The translations under genes and the position numbers were made by a program. 64,000 bases of DNA from assembly GCF_007997285.1 (NCBI RefSeq), contig NZ_VORX01000003.1, positions 310,001 through 374,000 on the forward strand. Direction: 5' to 3'. This document shows, in pieces, positions 19,870 to 29,754 of this stretch (the stretch's first letter is position 1; the number at the start of each line of letters is the position of its first letter). This DNA comes from Gelidibacter salicanalis. GTDB lineage: Bacteria > Bacteroidota > Bacteroidia > Flavobacteriales > Flavobacteriaceae. Below the pieces are notes generated by a model. It made no database searches. It was not told the DNA's origin and worked only from the letters and a program-made list of their open reading frames with translations.

Positions 19870-19960
19870 GTGCAGAAACAGCGTTAAAGAGCATTATTAA
19901 TAGATGCTTCCACCAAGATGGTTATAAAAATTCAATTATAACCTAGAATAGTTTTACTAC

Positions 19961-19995
19961 ACAAGCCTTTCAAGAAATTGAAAGGCTTGTTTTTA
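19961..19995 (+). terminator. Strong intrinsic terminator after the MscS-like gene
   Basis: Perfect 13-bp stem (ACAAGCCTTTCAA) with a GAAA loop, followed by a run of T. Most of this hairpin also occurs, inverted, at the right end of the island (60722-60747). Confidence 0.85.
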
Positions 19996-20343
19996 TTAGT
20001 GGCTTCAACTAGTCTGGCAGAAATCAATTTAAACCATATAGTTTTACAGTAGAGAATAACGTATTAAATGCTTACTCACTTTATTAACTGTGCTGACTTT
20101 TTATAACCAGTGATCCATAATGCATATTGAGATGTTCAATTTCATTGATTACTTGCATTTTCAAATGTGCAGGCATTTATTAGTGTGATTCCTTTATCAA
20201 CTCATATCTTGATAAACCTTGGAAACTACAAAAGCAATTATTATTATTGTTGAATTTGGAATAGTATCAAAAACATAGTAAATAACGGGGAATTTAAAAT
20301 GTTGATTTATATGTAACGTGCTGATAGAAGATATATTAAATGA
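19996..20343. other. Intergenic region before the island, no gene seen
   Basis: About 350 AT-rich bases between two terminators. I see no reading frame, RNA or repeat that I can support. Confidence 0.5.
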
Positions 20344-20370
20344 AAAAAGCACTCTATTTGAGTGCTTTTT
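20344..20370 (-). terminator. Former terminator of the tRNA gene, now at the left island junction
   Basis: Stem AAAAAGCACTC, loop TATTT, GAGTGCTTTTT. Read on the minus strand it has a U-run and lies directly after the partial tRNA 3' end at 20371-20413. Before integration it would have ended the tRNA transcript. Confidence 0.7.
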
Positions 20371-20413
20371 GTGGTCCCACCTGGGCTCGAACCAGGGACC
20401 ACCTGATTATGAG
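20371..20413. repeat. Left attachment site (attL), partial tRNA copy
   Basis: 43 bp identical to 60763-60805, from GTGGTCCCACC to TTATGAG. It covers the acceptor stem, T arm and part of the anticodon arm of the tRNA; the rest of the tRNA is missing here, so this copy is non-functional. Confidence 0.92.
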
Positions 20414-20529
20414 ACAATTAATTTCAGTTTTCATTTGCCAACATATAGCTTCTTATTGATTGATTGTCAATAGTTTATGACTTTTCGCTTTGTTTCTATT
20501 TGCATATGATTTACCTTTAAAAGGCAATT

Positions 20530-20615
20530 TGTTGTACAGATGTTGTACTGATTATATGCTAAACAAAATATTGATGTAGTTGAGATATTGAAGATATATT
20601 TCATAAGTGTTGTAC
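20530..20615. promoter_or_regulatory. Putative integrase arm-type binding repeats, left end
   Basis: TGTTGTAC occurs at 20530, 20541 and 20608, all in direct orientation. The 21-bp block 20530-20550 is identical to 60691-60711 at the other end. The repeats lie upstream of the integrase start, so they could also be used for its autoregulation. Function is inferred from position. Confidence 0.6.
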
Positions 20616-20632
20616 TGATTTATTCTAAACCT

Positions 20633-21841
20633 ATGGCAACCGTAAAAACCGTATTAAGAAAAACAAAGCTAGCTGATGGCAGTTACCCCATCTCTTTGAG
20701 GGTATCTAAAGATAGAAATTCAAAATTTTTTCAAACGATATTTAGAGCTTTTCCGAATGAATGGAACGAAACAACGGGTAGTTTCACCGCTAAGAATTCA
20801 AACAGCATTCAAAATAACAGGTTACTCCTTAAATTTAAAGATAGAGCTTTGAAAATCCTCTCGGATTTAGAAATGGAGAAAAGTGATTTCACGCTAAAGG
20901 ATTTTGAAAATCATTTTAGAATTGTATCCAATCCCGTGCAACAAAATCTTTTCTACTTCTGGGATGAGATTATTGGCGAAATGATTTATGCAGGAAGAAC
21001 AGGAAATGCTAAAGTGAATAAAGACACTTTTGAATCTTTAAAAAAATTTAATAAAAGCACCAAACTGAATTTCAAAGAAATTACCCCTTCTTTTTTGTAT
21101 AAGTATGAAGCTTTTTTAAGGTCACGAGGCGGAAGTGATGGCGGCATAGGTGTCCGGATGAGGACTATTAGAGCGCTATATAACTTCGCCATTGAAAGAA
21201 ACATTGCGAAAGAACAGGATTATCCCTTTAAGATATATAAGGTCTCTAAACTTAAAGGCAAAAACCTAAAAAAGGCTTTATCAATAGAAGAAGTCCTTAA
21301 AATTAGAGATCTCGACTTAAAGAAATATCCATCGTTTGTCAATACCCGAAACTATTTCATCTTTAGTTTTTATACTAGAGGTATGAATTTTGCGGACATG
21401 ATGAAACTGGAGTGGAAAGACACTGACTGCGACAAAATTTATTATACAAGGTCCAAAACAAAAGGACATTTTAAAATTAAGATTGTTCTCCCGGTGCAAG
21501 AGATTCTAAGTTATTATAGAAAGCATTCCATAGGCACTAATTACATATTCCCTATTCTTTTGAAAAACAACTTGACTCCAGCGCAACTAGAAAATAGAAA
21601 ACATAAAACGCTCCAACGTTACAACAAGGAATTAAAAGAGATTGCTGAAATCTGTGAAATCAACAAACCCCTCAGCAGTTATGTCGCTAGACACAGTTTT
21701 GCAAACTGCTTAAAACAAAAAGGAGTCGCAACCGATATAATTAGCGAATCTATGGGGCATCAAAACTTAGCTGTTACTCAAGCTTATCTCAAAGAATTTG
21801 ACAATTCCGTTTTAGATGATGCGATTGAAATATTGGTTTGA
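20633..21841 (+). CDS. Site-specific tyrosine recombinase (integrase)
   Basis: Start chosen at ATG 20633 (MATVKTVLRK), after the arm-type repeats; 402 aa. The order is an N-terminal arm-binding domain (LADGSYPISLRVSKDR), a SAM-like core-binding domain (about 105-195) and a catalytic domain (about 210-395). Catalytic residues visible are Arg249 (FYTRGMNF), Lys275/277, YVARHSF with Arg353 (Tyr350 at the usual His position, common in Bacteroidota integrases), His376 (MGHQN) and nucleophile Tyr385 (TQAYLKEF). It should integrate and excise the island at the tRNA. A decayed relative of its C terminus lies at 45904-46200. Confidence 0.93.
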   Translation: MATVKTVLRKTKLADGSYPISLRVSKDRNSKFFQTIFRAFPNEWNETTGSFTAKNSNSIQNNRLLLKFKDRALKILSDLEMEKSDFTLKDFENHFRIVSNPVQQNLFYFWDEIIGEMIYAGRTGNAKVNKDTFESLKKFNKSTKLNFKEITPSFLYKYEAFLRSRGGSDGGIGVRMRTIRALYNFAIERNIAKEQDYPFKIYKVSKLKGKNLKKALSIEEVLKIRDLDLKKYPSFVNTRNYFIFSFYTRGMNFADMMKLEWKDTDCDKIYYTRSKTKGHFKIKIVLPVQEILSYYRKHSIGTNYIFPILLKNNLTPAQLENRKHKTLQRYNKELKEIAEICEINKPLSSYVARHSFANCLKQKGVATDIISESMGHQNLAVTQAYLKEFDNSVLDDAIEILV

Positions 21842-21995
21842 GAGTAAATCTTATTAAACTTTAGTCTTCCGCCAAAGGGACACTATATTTATCCTTTTGC
21901 GATTTATTATTTTCTAGAAATAAGTATTCATAAACAAATGGATATTAGGGCGATGCCATAATCTCTGAATATTTCAAATTTGAACTTATTTATTT

Positions 21996-22268
21996 TCAGA
22001 GTTTATCATTGGGTAAATAACTTTTAATGAGCTGCGCTTCTAATTCTAAAATTTCGTCTGTTCTGGGTTGGTACGCTTCGCTAGTTTGGTGTACTTCACT
22101 GGTTCTCCAAGCACGTTTTACTTTTGCTATTTTAAAAGCGTCTATTAGATCATCATGCGATTGGTATTACAATTTTTTATGCATCATCCTTTTAATAAAA
22201 ACAGGAATGATCATTTCCCGATTTTCCTAAGAAAATTCTTGGATTAAAAGATATAGGTAAAATGAAAT
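21996..22268 (-). pseudogene. Decayed C-terminal fragment of an AbiEii-like gene, left copy
   Basis: Minus-strand translation gives ENREMIIPVFIKRMMHKKL, a stop codon, then YQSHDDLIDAFK and VKRAWRTSEVHQ, ending in SYLPNDKL. It aligns closely with the 109-aa frame at 43413-43742, which contains RDFYDLYHL, typical of AbiEii/nucleotidyltransferase-type toxins. The in-frame stop and missing N terminus mark it as a pseudogene. The two copies are direct repeats that flank the glycan locus. Confidence 0.65.
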
Positions 22269-22468
22269 TCAAATAAAAAGACGGTCCCAAATCAAGGACA
22301 ACATAAGTGACACTAAATTCTAAAACTAAGTGTAACCATTTTAAAAATATCCTAGGTGGAAGTACATGTGCTCGAAGACTTTAAAATGGCAAAATTGCTT
22401 AACCATTTTACTAAATAGGTCAGTAAAATTATTTTCTATTTTGTTAATCAAATTTTACTTAATCTATA

Positions 22469-23053
22469 TCATAGAATTTGTTTAAAAAGCAAAAACAACA
22501 CAAAATGGGTTTTATCGTCAATTCGTTCTCTAATAATCGTGTATGCTTTCGTAATATGACTTTCGACTGTTTTTAAGGAGATATTCAAATATTCTGAAAT
22601 TTCTATATTTGAAAGACCATCTGTTTTACTCAACAAAAAAACCTCTTTGCATTTACGTGGTAGGTTATCTATCTCTTCAGTAACGATTATCATTAGTTTT
22701 TTAATTGCTTCTTCATCCGTTTCTTCTACTACTTCATTTAAAGCTTGAGCATATTTTTCTTTTAGATTCTTCGTAGACTTATTCTTCCAATACAGTTTTG
22801 TGAAATTATTATAAGTTGAGGTGTATAAAAAATTCTGAATTGAAGAATCAGAATTAAGTTTTTCTCGATAAATCCACACGTTCAGAAAGACGTTTTGTAC
22901 TATATCTTGCGCTAGAGCTATATCCTTAACAAGGCTTAATGCATATACAAATAATCTTTTATCGAATTTGTCCACTAAATATGAATAGGCCTCTTCATCT
23001 CCAGCCTTCAGAGACTCAATGAAATAGGTTGAATTTTCAAATTTTTGATTCAT
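22469..23053 (-). CDS. ECF-type RNA polymerase sigma factor
   Basis: 194 aa. Region 2 is visible as AYSYLVDKFDKRLFVYALSLVKD and DIVQNVFLNVW. Region 4 is a C-terminal helix-turn-helix (LSNIEISEYLNISLKTVESHITKAY). It belongs to the Bacteroidota ECF group paired with FecR anti-sigma factors and SusC-like transducers. It is transcribed divergently from fecR, with 140 bp between them. It is the likely activator of the downstream glycan locus when the anti-sigma releases it; this is inferred from family and position. Confidence 0.9.
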   Translation of the reverse strand: MNQKFENSTYFIESLKAGDEEAYSYLVDKFDKRLFVYALSLVKDIALAQDIVQNVFLNVWIYREKLNSDSSIQNFLYTSTYNNFTKLYWKNKSTKNLKEKYAQALNEVVEETDEEAIKKLMIIVTEEIDNLPRKCKEVFLLSKTDGLSNIEISEYLNISLKTVESHITKAYTIIRERIDDKTHFVLFLLFKQIL

Positions 23054-23193
23054 AAATAAGTGACAATCAATTTCCCAAATGTAAGCAGAGTTGATTTAAA
23101 TTACTATGACATACTATAAAATTAAAAATATTTCGCAAAAAACTAAGGGTAATGAAAACGGGATGGTTTATAATATAAAAGACACATTGATAA

Positions 23194-24375
23194 ATGATTT
23201 CAAAACACGTAGAAGATCTTATAGTCAAATACATTAACAACTCCGCAAATTCAGATGAATTAAGCGAATTAAACTATTGGATTGAAGATCCGAATAATTA
23301 TGAAGTATTTAAAGAGATCGTACGAACTCACTACACGATTAATTATTCCTTAGAAAATCGAAATACAAATGATACCAAGAGAAGATTATTAGCACAAATT
23401 AAGAAAGACAAAACGATTTTTAAACTAAAGAGAATTCGATTATATTCCAAATATGCGGCAGCGGCATTAATAATACTATGCACTGGCTATTTCTATCAAC
23501 AAGGATTTTTTTCCGATTTACCTTTGAAAACTATAGGGCGTAAAGACGCTCCTATTAACATTAATAGTGAAATTAAATCCGGTTCTGACAAAGCTATTTT
23601 AACATTAGAAGATGGAACACAGATGGCATTAAGAAAGGGGCATTCAATGCAAACAAAAAATGCTATTAGTAATGGAGAAAAAATCAGTTATAACAGGAAA
23701 TCCAACAATACAACTGCAGAATTATATAACTATCTCACTATTCCACGAGGCGGACAATTTCATTTAAAGTTATCTGATGAAACTGAGGTATGGCTTAATT
23801 CTGAAACTCAAATAAAATATCCTGTTTGTTTTAAAGATGGAGAAACGAGAAAAGTTGAATTAATTTATGGGGAAGCTTATTTTGCTGTTTCGCCAAGTTC
23901 TAAACATAATGGTTCCAAGTTTAGAGTCATAAATAAGGCACAGGAAGTTGAAGTTCTAGGCACCGAATTCAATATTAAAGCCTATAGAGATGAAGAATTT
24001 GTGTACACGACTTTAGTAGAAGGTAAAGTAATTGTAAATATAGACACAAAAAAACAGGCTTTAGTACCAGAACAACAACTAAAGCTTAACCTTGACCTTA
24101 ATATTACCACAATTAAAAAAGTAGATATTCGCAATGAAATATCCTGGAAAGATGGGGTGTTTAGTTTTGACGGCAAATCTTTAAAAGATATCATGAAAGT
24201 ATTATCGAGATGGTATGATATAGATGTTGTAATTGAGAATAAGGATATCGAAAATGAAGAATTTGTTGGCGTTTTAAATAAGGATCAAAATATAAATGAA
24301 ATTCTATCAAACATTAAAAGCTTTGGTATTATTAAAGACTATAAAATTATTGATAAAACAATCATTTTAAAATAA
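23194..24375 (+). CDS. FecR-family anti-sigma factor
   Basis: 393 aa. An N-terminal cytoplasmic part of about 85 residues precedes one membrane segment (AAAALIILCTGYFY, about 87-104). The periplasmic FecR domain includes LTIPRGGQFHLKLSDETEVWLNSET and EVLGTEFNIKAY. A DUF4974-type tail (FDGKSLKDIMKVLSRWYDIDV) follows. The protein should hold the ECF sigma factor at the inner membrane and receive a signal from the STN domain of the SusC protein encoded next. It is 88 bp upstream of susC on the same strand. Confidence 0.92.
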   Translation: MISKHVEDLIVKYINNSANSDELSELNYWIEDPNNYEVFKEIVRTHYTINYSLENRNTNDTKRRLLAQIKKDKTIFKLKRIRLYSKYAAAALIILCTGYFYQQGFFSDLPLKTIGRKDAPININSEIKSGSDKAILTLEDGTQMALRKGHSMQTKNAISNGEKISYNRKSNNTTAELYNYLTIPRGGQFHLKLSDETEVWLNSETQIKYPVCFKDGETRKVELIYGEAYFAVSPSSKHNGSKFRVINKAQEVEVLGTEFNIKAYRDEEFVYTTLVEGKVIVNIDTKKQALVPEQQLKLNLDLNITTIKKVDIRNEISWKDGVFSFDGKSLKDIMKVLSRWYDIDVVIENKDIENEEFVGVLNKDQNINEILSNIKSFGIIKDYKIIDKTIILK

Positions 24376-24463
24376 AAAGGAACGAGGTTTTGACATTTTG
24401 CGGTATCGAACCTCGCCCTTTAACTATGTATTAATTAATGTTTAACTAACACAATTCAAATTT

Positions 24464-27400
24464 ATGGAAATTAAATCAACCAATGTCCATTCACTATGGG
24501 GAATCCGGTTATTAACTAAAATTATGAAAACTTTTATTTTTCTGTTATGTACAACAGCATTTAGTTTTAACACAGAAAACTCATTTGCTCAACACACAAT
24601 AACAATTTCACAAGATCAATTAGTTACGGTAGATGATGTATTTAAAATCATTAAAAAACAAACGAATTATCTTTTTATTTACCCGAAAAATCTCTTTAAG
24701 AACACCCCTAAAATAGAATTAAAAAAAGGTGAAATTAAAATTGAGAAGATTTTACAACAAAGTTTAGAAATCAATAATTTGAGTTTCGAGTTAACTGATG
24801 AAAAAACAATTTTAATTAGTGAAAAGAGCACTGCCTCATCCATTAGTAAGCTCAAAATAGAAATCCAGCAAGAAATTAAAGGCACGGTAACAGACGCTCA
24901 AGGCCTCGTTTTGCCAGGTGTAAGTGTTATGATAAAAGGAACTAATAAAGGAACTGTAACAAACTTTGATGGGGAATACTTTATAAATGCAAGTACAGGT
25001 CAAGAATTACTATTTTCATATGTAGGAATGACGAGTGTTTCGATAGCAATAGTAGAAGGAAAAACAACTGTTAATGTTACCCTACAGGAAGAAGCGTTAG
25101 GCTTAAATGAAGTGGTAGTCATTGGATATGGAAATACAAGAAAGAAAGATTTATCGACAGCAGTAGGTACTGTTAATTTCACAAAAGAAATGAAAAGCAG
25201 GGCACTTGGGTTTGAAGGTATGCTTCAAGGTCAAATTGCCGGCGTAACCGTTGCTAATACAGGTGGAGATCCTCTTTCTAAACCTTCAATAACCATTCGT
25301 GGACAAGGCTCTAGAATGGGAGACCAAGTCTTATACATTGTTGATGGAGTACCGGGTGCACCATTCAATACTGAAGACATTGAAAGTATAAGTGTGTTAA
25401 AGGATGCGGCTTCTGCCGCTATTTATGGAGCTCATGTAGGTTCAGGTGGTGTCATTGTTGTAACCACCAAAAAAGCAAAAGCAGGTGACACTAAAATTAC
25501 TGCTAATATATCGTCGGGTTTTGCCCAAGCAGTAAACTTACCTAAAATGACCAATGCTGCTGAATATGCAGATATAATGCAAGCAGCAAATTTAGCTGCT
25601 GGAAATTCTTTACCAGGTTATATAGATCCAAGTAAGTATGTTTATGCACGAACTACACGCACTGATTGGATGGATGAAATTTTCAGAACGGGTACGTATA
25701 AACATACGGCTTTATCAATTTCAGGAGGAAGTGAAAAAATGAGATCTCTTGCTTCAGTTTCTTATGATAAACGAGAAGGTGTACTCCTTAACACGTTTAA
25801 CAAAAATATTGGCGGAAAAATCAATCTTGATTATGATATTAATAAATATATAACGTTTAGTGAGAGAGTTGGATATAATTATTCAAATGGTCAAGGTGGC
25901 TTAAATACCCAAAGCCATACTGGAGTAATAGCTCAAGCGATGCAAATGCCAGCCTCAGCATCTATTTATGAATATACCGAAGATGGAATGCCTGTTTATG
26001 GCATGAATGGCCAACAAGCTTATGGTGGGACTACGCCTCAATGGGCTTCACAATATGCAGGTTCTTTTGGAGAAGTTCAAAATCCAGTCGCTACACTCCA
26101 AAGGCTAACTCAAAACCGTCCGTCTCATCAACTAATGTCAACATCAACTATAACAATCAAACCAATTAGCAGCTTGACATTTACTTCAAATTTTACGGTT
26201 GGATATAACTCTGATCGCTATGAAGATTTCTCTAAAAGAGTTACTGAAATAGGAAATCCAAAAGATGAAAATAGCAGAAACATTTTCAACTCACTTTCCA
26301 ATAATTGGTTATGGGAATCCGTAGCAACTTACTCAGCTCAACTCAACAATGAACATCGCTTTAATTTAATGGCTGGCTATACTATGGGTTATGATAATCA
26401 TAGAGCCAATAGCACGACCGTTTATGATTTCTCTCGAGAAGATTCATGGGCACAGATTTTTGTAAATGGTAATAATTGGTCTAAAGATAAGCCTACAGAG
26501 GTTTTTTGGGAACAATCAAAGGTTTCTAGTTTTGGTAGAGCTTCCTATTCTTATGATGACCGTTATTTTTTTACAGGAAGTTTAAGGTATGATGCTACAT
26601 CTAGATTGTCCAAAGATAATCGTTCTCAAGTTTTCCCTGCTGTATCTGCGGGATGGAAACTATCATCAGAACCATTTTTTGAAAAGCTGGGCGAAAGTAT
26701 TAACCTATTAAAATTTAGAGGAAGTTGGGGTCGTATTGGGAATATTTCATCCGTTGGTTATTATGCTAATAACATTAAGTTTTCAGAGTCTCCGTGGTTT
26801 ACTTACTTTGGTGATCAAGCGCAAACACCTGTGAAAGGGATTAGCCTAGATACGTTCCTAAACCCAAATCTTCGTTGGGAAACTACCGAACAAATTGACT
26901 TAGGCTTCGACTTAAATTTATTTGATGATCGATTTACTTTTGTAATGGATTGGTTTCGCAAAGACACCAAAGACCTTATTGAAGATTTAGTAGTATCCCC
27001 TACTGCTGGTATTGAAGTAGCACCAAAAGGAAATGTTGGCAAAGTGAGAAATTCCGGATTTGAATTTGCCGCAACCTACTCGGATAAAATCGGAAATGTC
27101 CGTTTCAATGTTGGAGCCAATTTCGCAACTTTAAAAAATCAATTACTTGATTTAGGAGACATTGAGTATTTAGCTCATAGAGATGACATCAGAGGATTTA
27201 GACCATTACGTTCTGCTGTAAAAGAATCTTGGTATTCTTATTTTCTTATTCCTACAGATGGTATTTTCAGATCTCAAGCAGAAGTTGACACTCACAATGC
27301 AGAAAACGGACGTGAAGTTAGTGGCACATGGACTGGTGCTCAGATGAACGCTAAGCCTGGAGATATCCGATTCAGAGATGTTGATGGCAACGGAATCATT

Positions 27401-27919
27401 AATGAAGATGATCGCGTTTATATGGATAGCTACGCGCCTAAATTAACTTACGCCCTAAATCTTGGAGCAGAATGGGAAGGATTTGATTTTTCTATGCAGT
27501 GGCAGGGTGTTGGTGGTAATAAAATATTTAATGGTGCTAAGGTTATGTCGTACGCCACTGAAACAGGCTGGAATTTATCGAAAGAACTACTTAACAGCTA
27601 TACCTTTAATGAAAACTCAAATACACCAAGAGTTATTGTAAACGATCCCAATGGAAACTATACTACTCTGTCGGACTACTTTTTAGAAAATGGCAGTTAC
27701 TTACGCTTAAAAAACTTAACTATAGGTTATACCGTTCCCCCTAGTGTTCTCAGTAAATGGTCCAAAAACACTTCAATTAGAATATATACAAGTGGTGAAA
27801 ACTTATTTACATACACTAAATATAGTGGTATGGATCCTGAAGTTGGCCGCTTGGGACTTGATGGTGGAAGATATCCTATATCAAGAATAATCAACTTTGG
27901 ATTAAATCTAAACTTTTAA
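24464..27919 (+). CDS. SusC-like TonB-dependent receptor with N-terminal STN signalling domain
   Basis: 1151 aa. After a signal region (MKTFIFLLCTTAFSF, about residues 21-35) there is an STN domain (TVDDVFKIIKKQTNYLF to EKTILIS). Next come a CarboxypepD_reg-like repeat (GTVTDAQGLVLPGVSVMIKG), a plug (EVVVIGYGNTRKKDLSTAVG, VLYIVDGVPGAPF, VLKDAASAAIYG) and a 22-strand-type barrel ending LNLNF. It should import glycan fragments across the outer membrane with the SusD lipoprotein encoded next. The STN domain marks it as a transducer for the FecR/sigma pair. Internal ATG 24524 would start directly at the signal peptide and is an alternative. Confidence 0.95.
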   Translation: MEIKSTNVHSLWGIRLLTKIMKTFIFLLCTTAFSFNTENSFAQHTITISQDQLVTVDDVFKIIKKQTNYLFIYPKNLFKNTPKIELKKGEIKIEKILQQSLEINNLSFELTDEKTILISEKSTASSISKLKIEIQQEIKGTVTDAQGLVLPGVSVMIKGTNKGTVTNFDGEYFINASTGQELLFSYVGMTSVSIAIVEGKTTVNVTLQEEALGLNEVVVIGYGNTRKKDLSTAVGTVNFTKEMKSRALGFEGMLQGQIAGVTVANTGGDPLSKPSITIRGQGSRMGDQVLYIVDGVPGAPFNTEDIESISVLKDAASAAIYGAHVGSGGVIVVTTKKAKAGDTKITANISSGFAQAVNLPKMTNAAEYADIMQAANLAAGNSLPGYIDPSKYVYARTTRTDWMDEIFRTGTYKHTALSISGGSEKMRSLASVSYDKREGVLLNTFNKNIGGKINLDYDINKYITFSERVGYNYSNGQGGLNTQSHTGVIAQAMQMPASASIYEYTEDGMPVYGMNGQQAYGGTTPQWASQYAGSFGEVQNPVATLQRLTQNRPSHQLMSTSTITIKPISSLTFTSNFTVGYNSDRYEDFSKRVTEIGNPKDENSRNIFNSLSNNWLWESVATYSAQLNNEHRFNLMAGYTMGYDNHRANSTTVYDFSREDSWAQIFVNGNNWSKDKPTEVFWEQSKVSSFGRASYSYDDRYFFTGSLRYDATSRLSKDNRSQVFPAVSAGWKLSSEPFFEKLGESINLLKFRGSWGRIGNISSVGYYANNIKFSESPWFTYFGDQAQTPVKGISLDTFLNPNLRWETTEQIDLGFDLNLFDDRFTFVMDWFRKDTKDLIEDLVVSPTAGIEVAPKGNVGKVRNSGFEFAATYSDKIGNVRFNVGANFATLKNQLLDLGDIEYLAHRDDIRGFRPLRSAVKESWYSYFLIPTDGIFRSQAEVDTHNAENGREVSGTWTGAQMNAKPGDIRFRDVDGNGIINEDDRVYMDSYAPKLTYALNLGAEWEGFDFSMQWQGVGGNKIFNGAKVMSYATETGWNLSKELLNSYTFNENSNTPRVIVNDPNGNYTTLSDYFLENGSYLRLKNLTIGYTVPPSVLSKWSKNTSIRIYTSGENLFTYTKYSGMDPEVGRLGLDGGRYPISRIINFGLNLNF

Positions 27920-27953
27920 CGTTTCAAACATAAATTTTTAAAACGACTAAAAA

Positions 27954-29519
27954 ATGAATAAACATATCTATAAATTAATATTAATCACTTTTGTAGGAAT
28001 GCTTTTTACAAATTGTGAAGATTTTTTAACTTTTGAAGAAAAAGGAGAACCCTCTACATCTGTTATGTGGAGAACTGAAGCAGATGCTTTTGACGCAGCC
28101 GATGGACTTTATTTTTGGACTGCAACTGAGTCCATCACCGGGCGTGGAATGATGTGGTACGTCAACGTCAGTGATGACATGGTAACAGGCCGAAATCAAT
28201 CACAAGCTGCTCTGATTAAAAACTTCCAATATGGCGAACGAGATAATATGGATAATTGGCCTACAATGTATCAAATTATTAAAAAAGCCAACGACATTAT
28301 TGCCAATGTCCCTAGCATGGATATTAGTCAAGATGTTAAAAACAAAGTTTTAGGACAAGCTTACTTTTTAAGAGGTTGGGCGTATTTGTGGATAGCTCCA
28401 TATTATGGAGATAATGATTTGAATGGAGGAATACCCATCGTTACTGAAGAAACGTCTTTTGATAACATGAATCAACCAAGAGCGAAAAGTGTAAGTGACA
28501 ATTATAAAATGATAATTAGTGATTTTGAAAAAGCGGCTTCTATGCTTCCATTTCTACAAGATTGGGATAAATCACAATGGGGAAGACCTCATAAAACTGC
28601 GGCATTTGCGTACGTTGCAAAAGCTGCGTTATATAACGCACAATACGATGAAACCTATTATCAGAAAGTGGTTGAGTACTGTGATCTTGTCATTCCACAC
28701 CACGCACTTTTAAACAACTATGCTGATGTATTTAAAATTGAAAACAATTTTAGTTCTGAATACATTTATGGATGGACGGGCAATGAAGAAGATGGATCCA
28801 AACTTCCAGGAGTTATGTTAGAAAACAAAGGTTGGGGATTATATAATGGCTGGGGGTATTTCATGCCAACAAAAGAACTTTACGATGCTTTTGAACCAAA
28901 TGACCAACGCCGTTCTGTAACGATTCTAGCTCCAGGTGATGCGTTTAAATATTTAGGTACTGATAAATTATATTCTTCCATTCAAAGTTCTTCAGGCATG
29001 CAGTTTAACAAATATATGGATCCATTTCGTCCTGAGAATGCCATTGGAACTACAGTTAATCCAAATGGTAATAATATGACAACAAGATTGGTCATTCCAT
29101 TGATTCGTTTTTCAGAAGTTCTACTCTGGAAAGCAGAAGCACTTATTTGGCAAGGCAAAAATGGTGATGAACCATTTAATATGGTTCGAACTCGCGCAGG
29201 CTTACAAGCCATTTCAAATGCATCAAAACAAGATTTAAAAAATGAAAGAAGAGTCGAACTAGGAGGCGAACTCACAAATCGTCACTTAGATTTAGTCCGT
29301 TGGGGCGATGCTAAAGAAGCTTATTCAAAACCTCTACATGGTTTCAAAACAACGGGTGTTTCCGAATCAGACAACAGCACTACCATAAAAGCAAAAACAT
29401 CTGTAGTGGAAATATGGCCAGCTCGTAATTTTGATCCATCGGTTAATCATGTTTTCCCAATTCCTAGAAACATGATTGATGACAGTCAAGGTGTAATTAA
29501 ACAAAATATCGGTTACTAA
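27954..29519 (+). CDS. SusD-like glycan-binding lipoprotein (RagB/SusD family)
   Basis: 521 aa. A lipoprotein signal peptide ends at LFTNC, with Cys21 as lipidation site. The SusD_RagB region includes LRGWAYLWIAPYYGD, DFEKAASMLP and the C-terminal ERRVELGGELTNRHLDLVRWG. The end PIPRNMIDDSQGVIKQNIGY is typical of the family. It caps the SusC barrel 34 bp upstream and binds the target glycan at the cell surface. A terminator-like hairpin follows at 29583-29627. Confidence 0.95.
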   Translation: MNKHIYKLILITFVGMLFTNCEDFLTFEEKGEPSTSVMWRTEADAFDAADGLYFWTATESITGRGMMWYVNVSDDMVTGRNQSQAALIKNFQYGERDNMDNWPTMYQIIKKANDIIANVPSMDISQDVKNKVLGQAYFLRGWAYLWIAPYYGDNDLNGGIPIVTEETSFDNMNQPRAKSVSDNYKMIISDFEKAASMLPFLQDWDKSQWGRPHKTAAFAYVAKAALYNAQYDETYYQKVVEYCDLVIPHHALLNNYADVFKIENNFSSEYIYGWTGNEEDGSKLPGVMLENKGWGLYNGWGYFMPTKELYDAFEPNDQRRSVTILAPGDAFKYLGTDKLYSSIQSSSGMQFNKYMDPFRPENAIGTTVNPNGNNMTTRLVIPLIRFSEVLLWKAEALIWQGKNGDEPFNMVRTRAGLQAISNASKQDLKNERRVELGGELTNRHLDLVRWGDAKEAYSKPLHGFKTTGVSESDNSTTIKAKTSVVEIWPARNFDPSVNHVFPIPRNMIDDSQGVIKQNIGY

Positions 29520-29582
29520 TTTTTAAATATATCCTATTTCATAAAAAATAGGATGAAGTAATACTTTAGTTCGCAAAAACTT

Positions 29583-29627
29583 AAAACCAGTTGTTGAGAT
29601 GACTTAAAAAATATCACAACTGGTTTT
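29583..29627 (+). terminator. Terminator-like hairpin after susD
   Basis: 12-bp stem AAAACCAGTTGT / ACAACTGGTTTT with a 21-nt loop. It may reduce read-through from the susCD message into the enzyme genes; a 235-bp gap follows susD. Confidence 0.65.
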
Positions 29628-29754
29628 GTATTACGCGACATTTAAGCAATCGTACATTATCAATAGCATTATAAAAAACCTTATAAAATAGGGTTGATTG
29701 TATTATTTGATATATCGTATCGATCAATAAAAACATTTAAATTATTAACACTTT

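Noticed and set aside
20371-20413. A second tRNA gene at the left island end
   Set aside because: Only the 3' part is present. The sequence departs from the tRNA within the anticodon arm, so it is the att copy.
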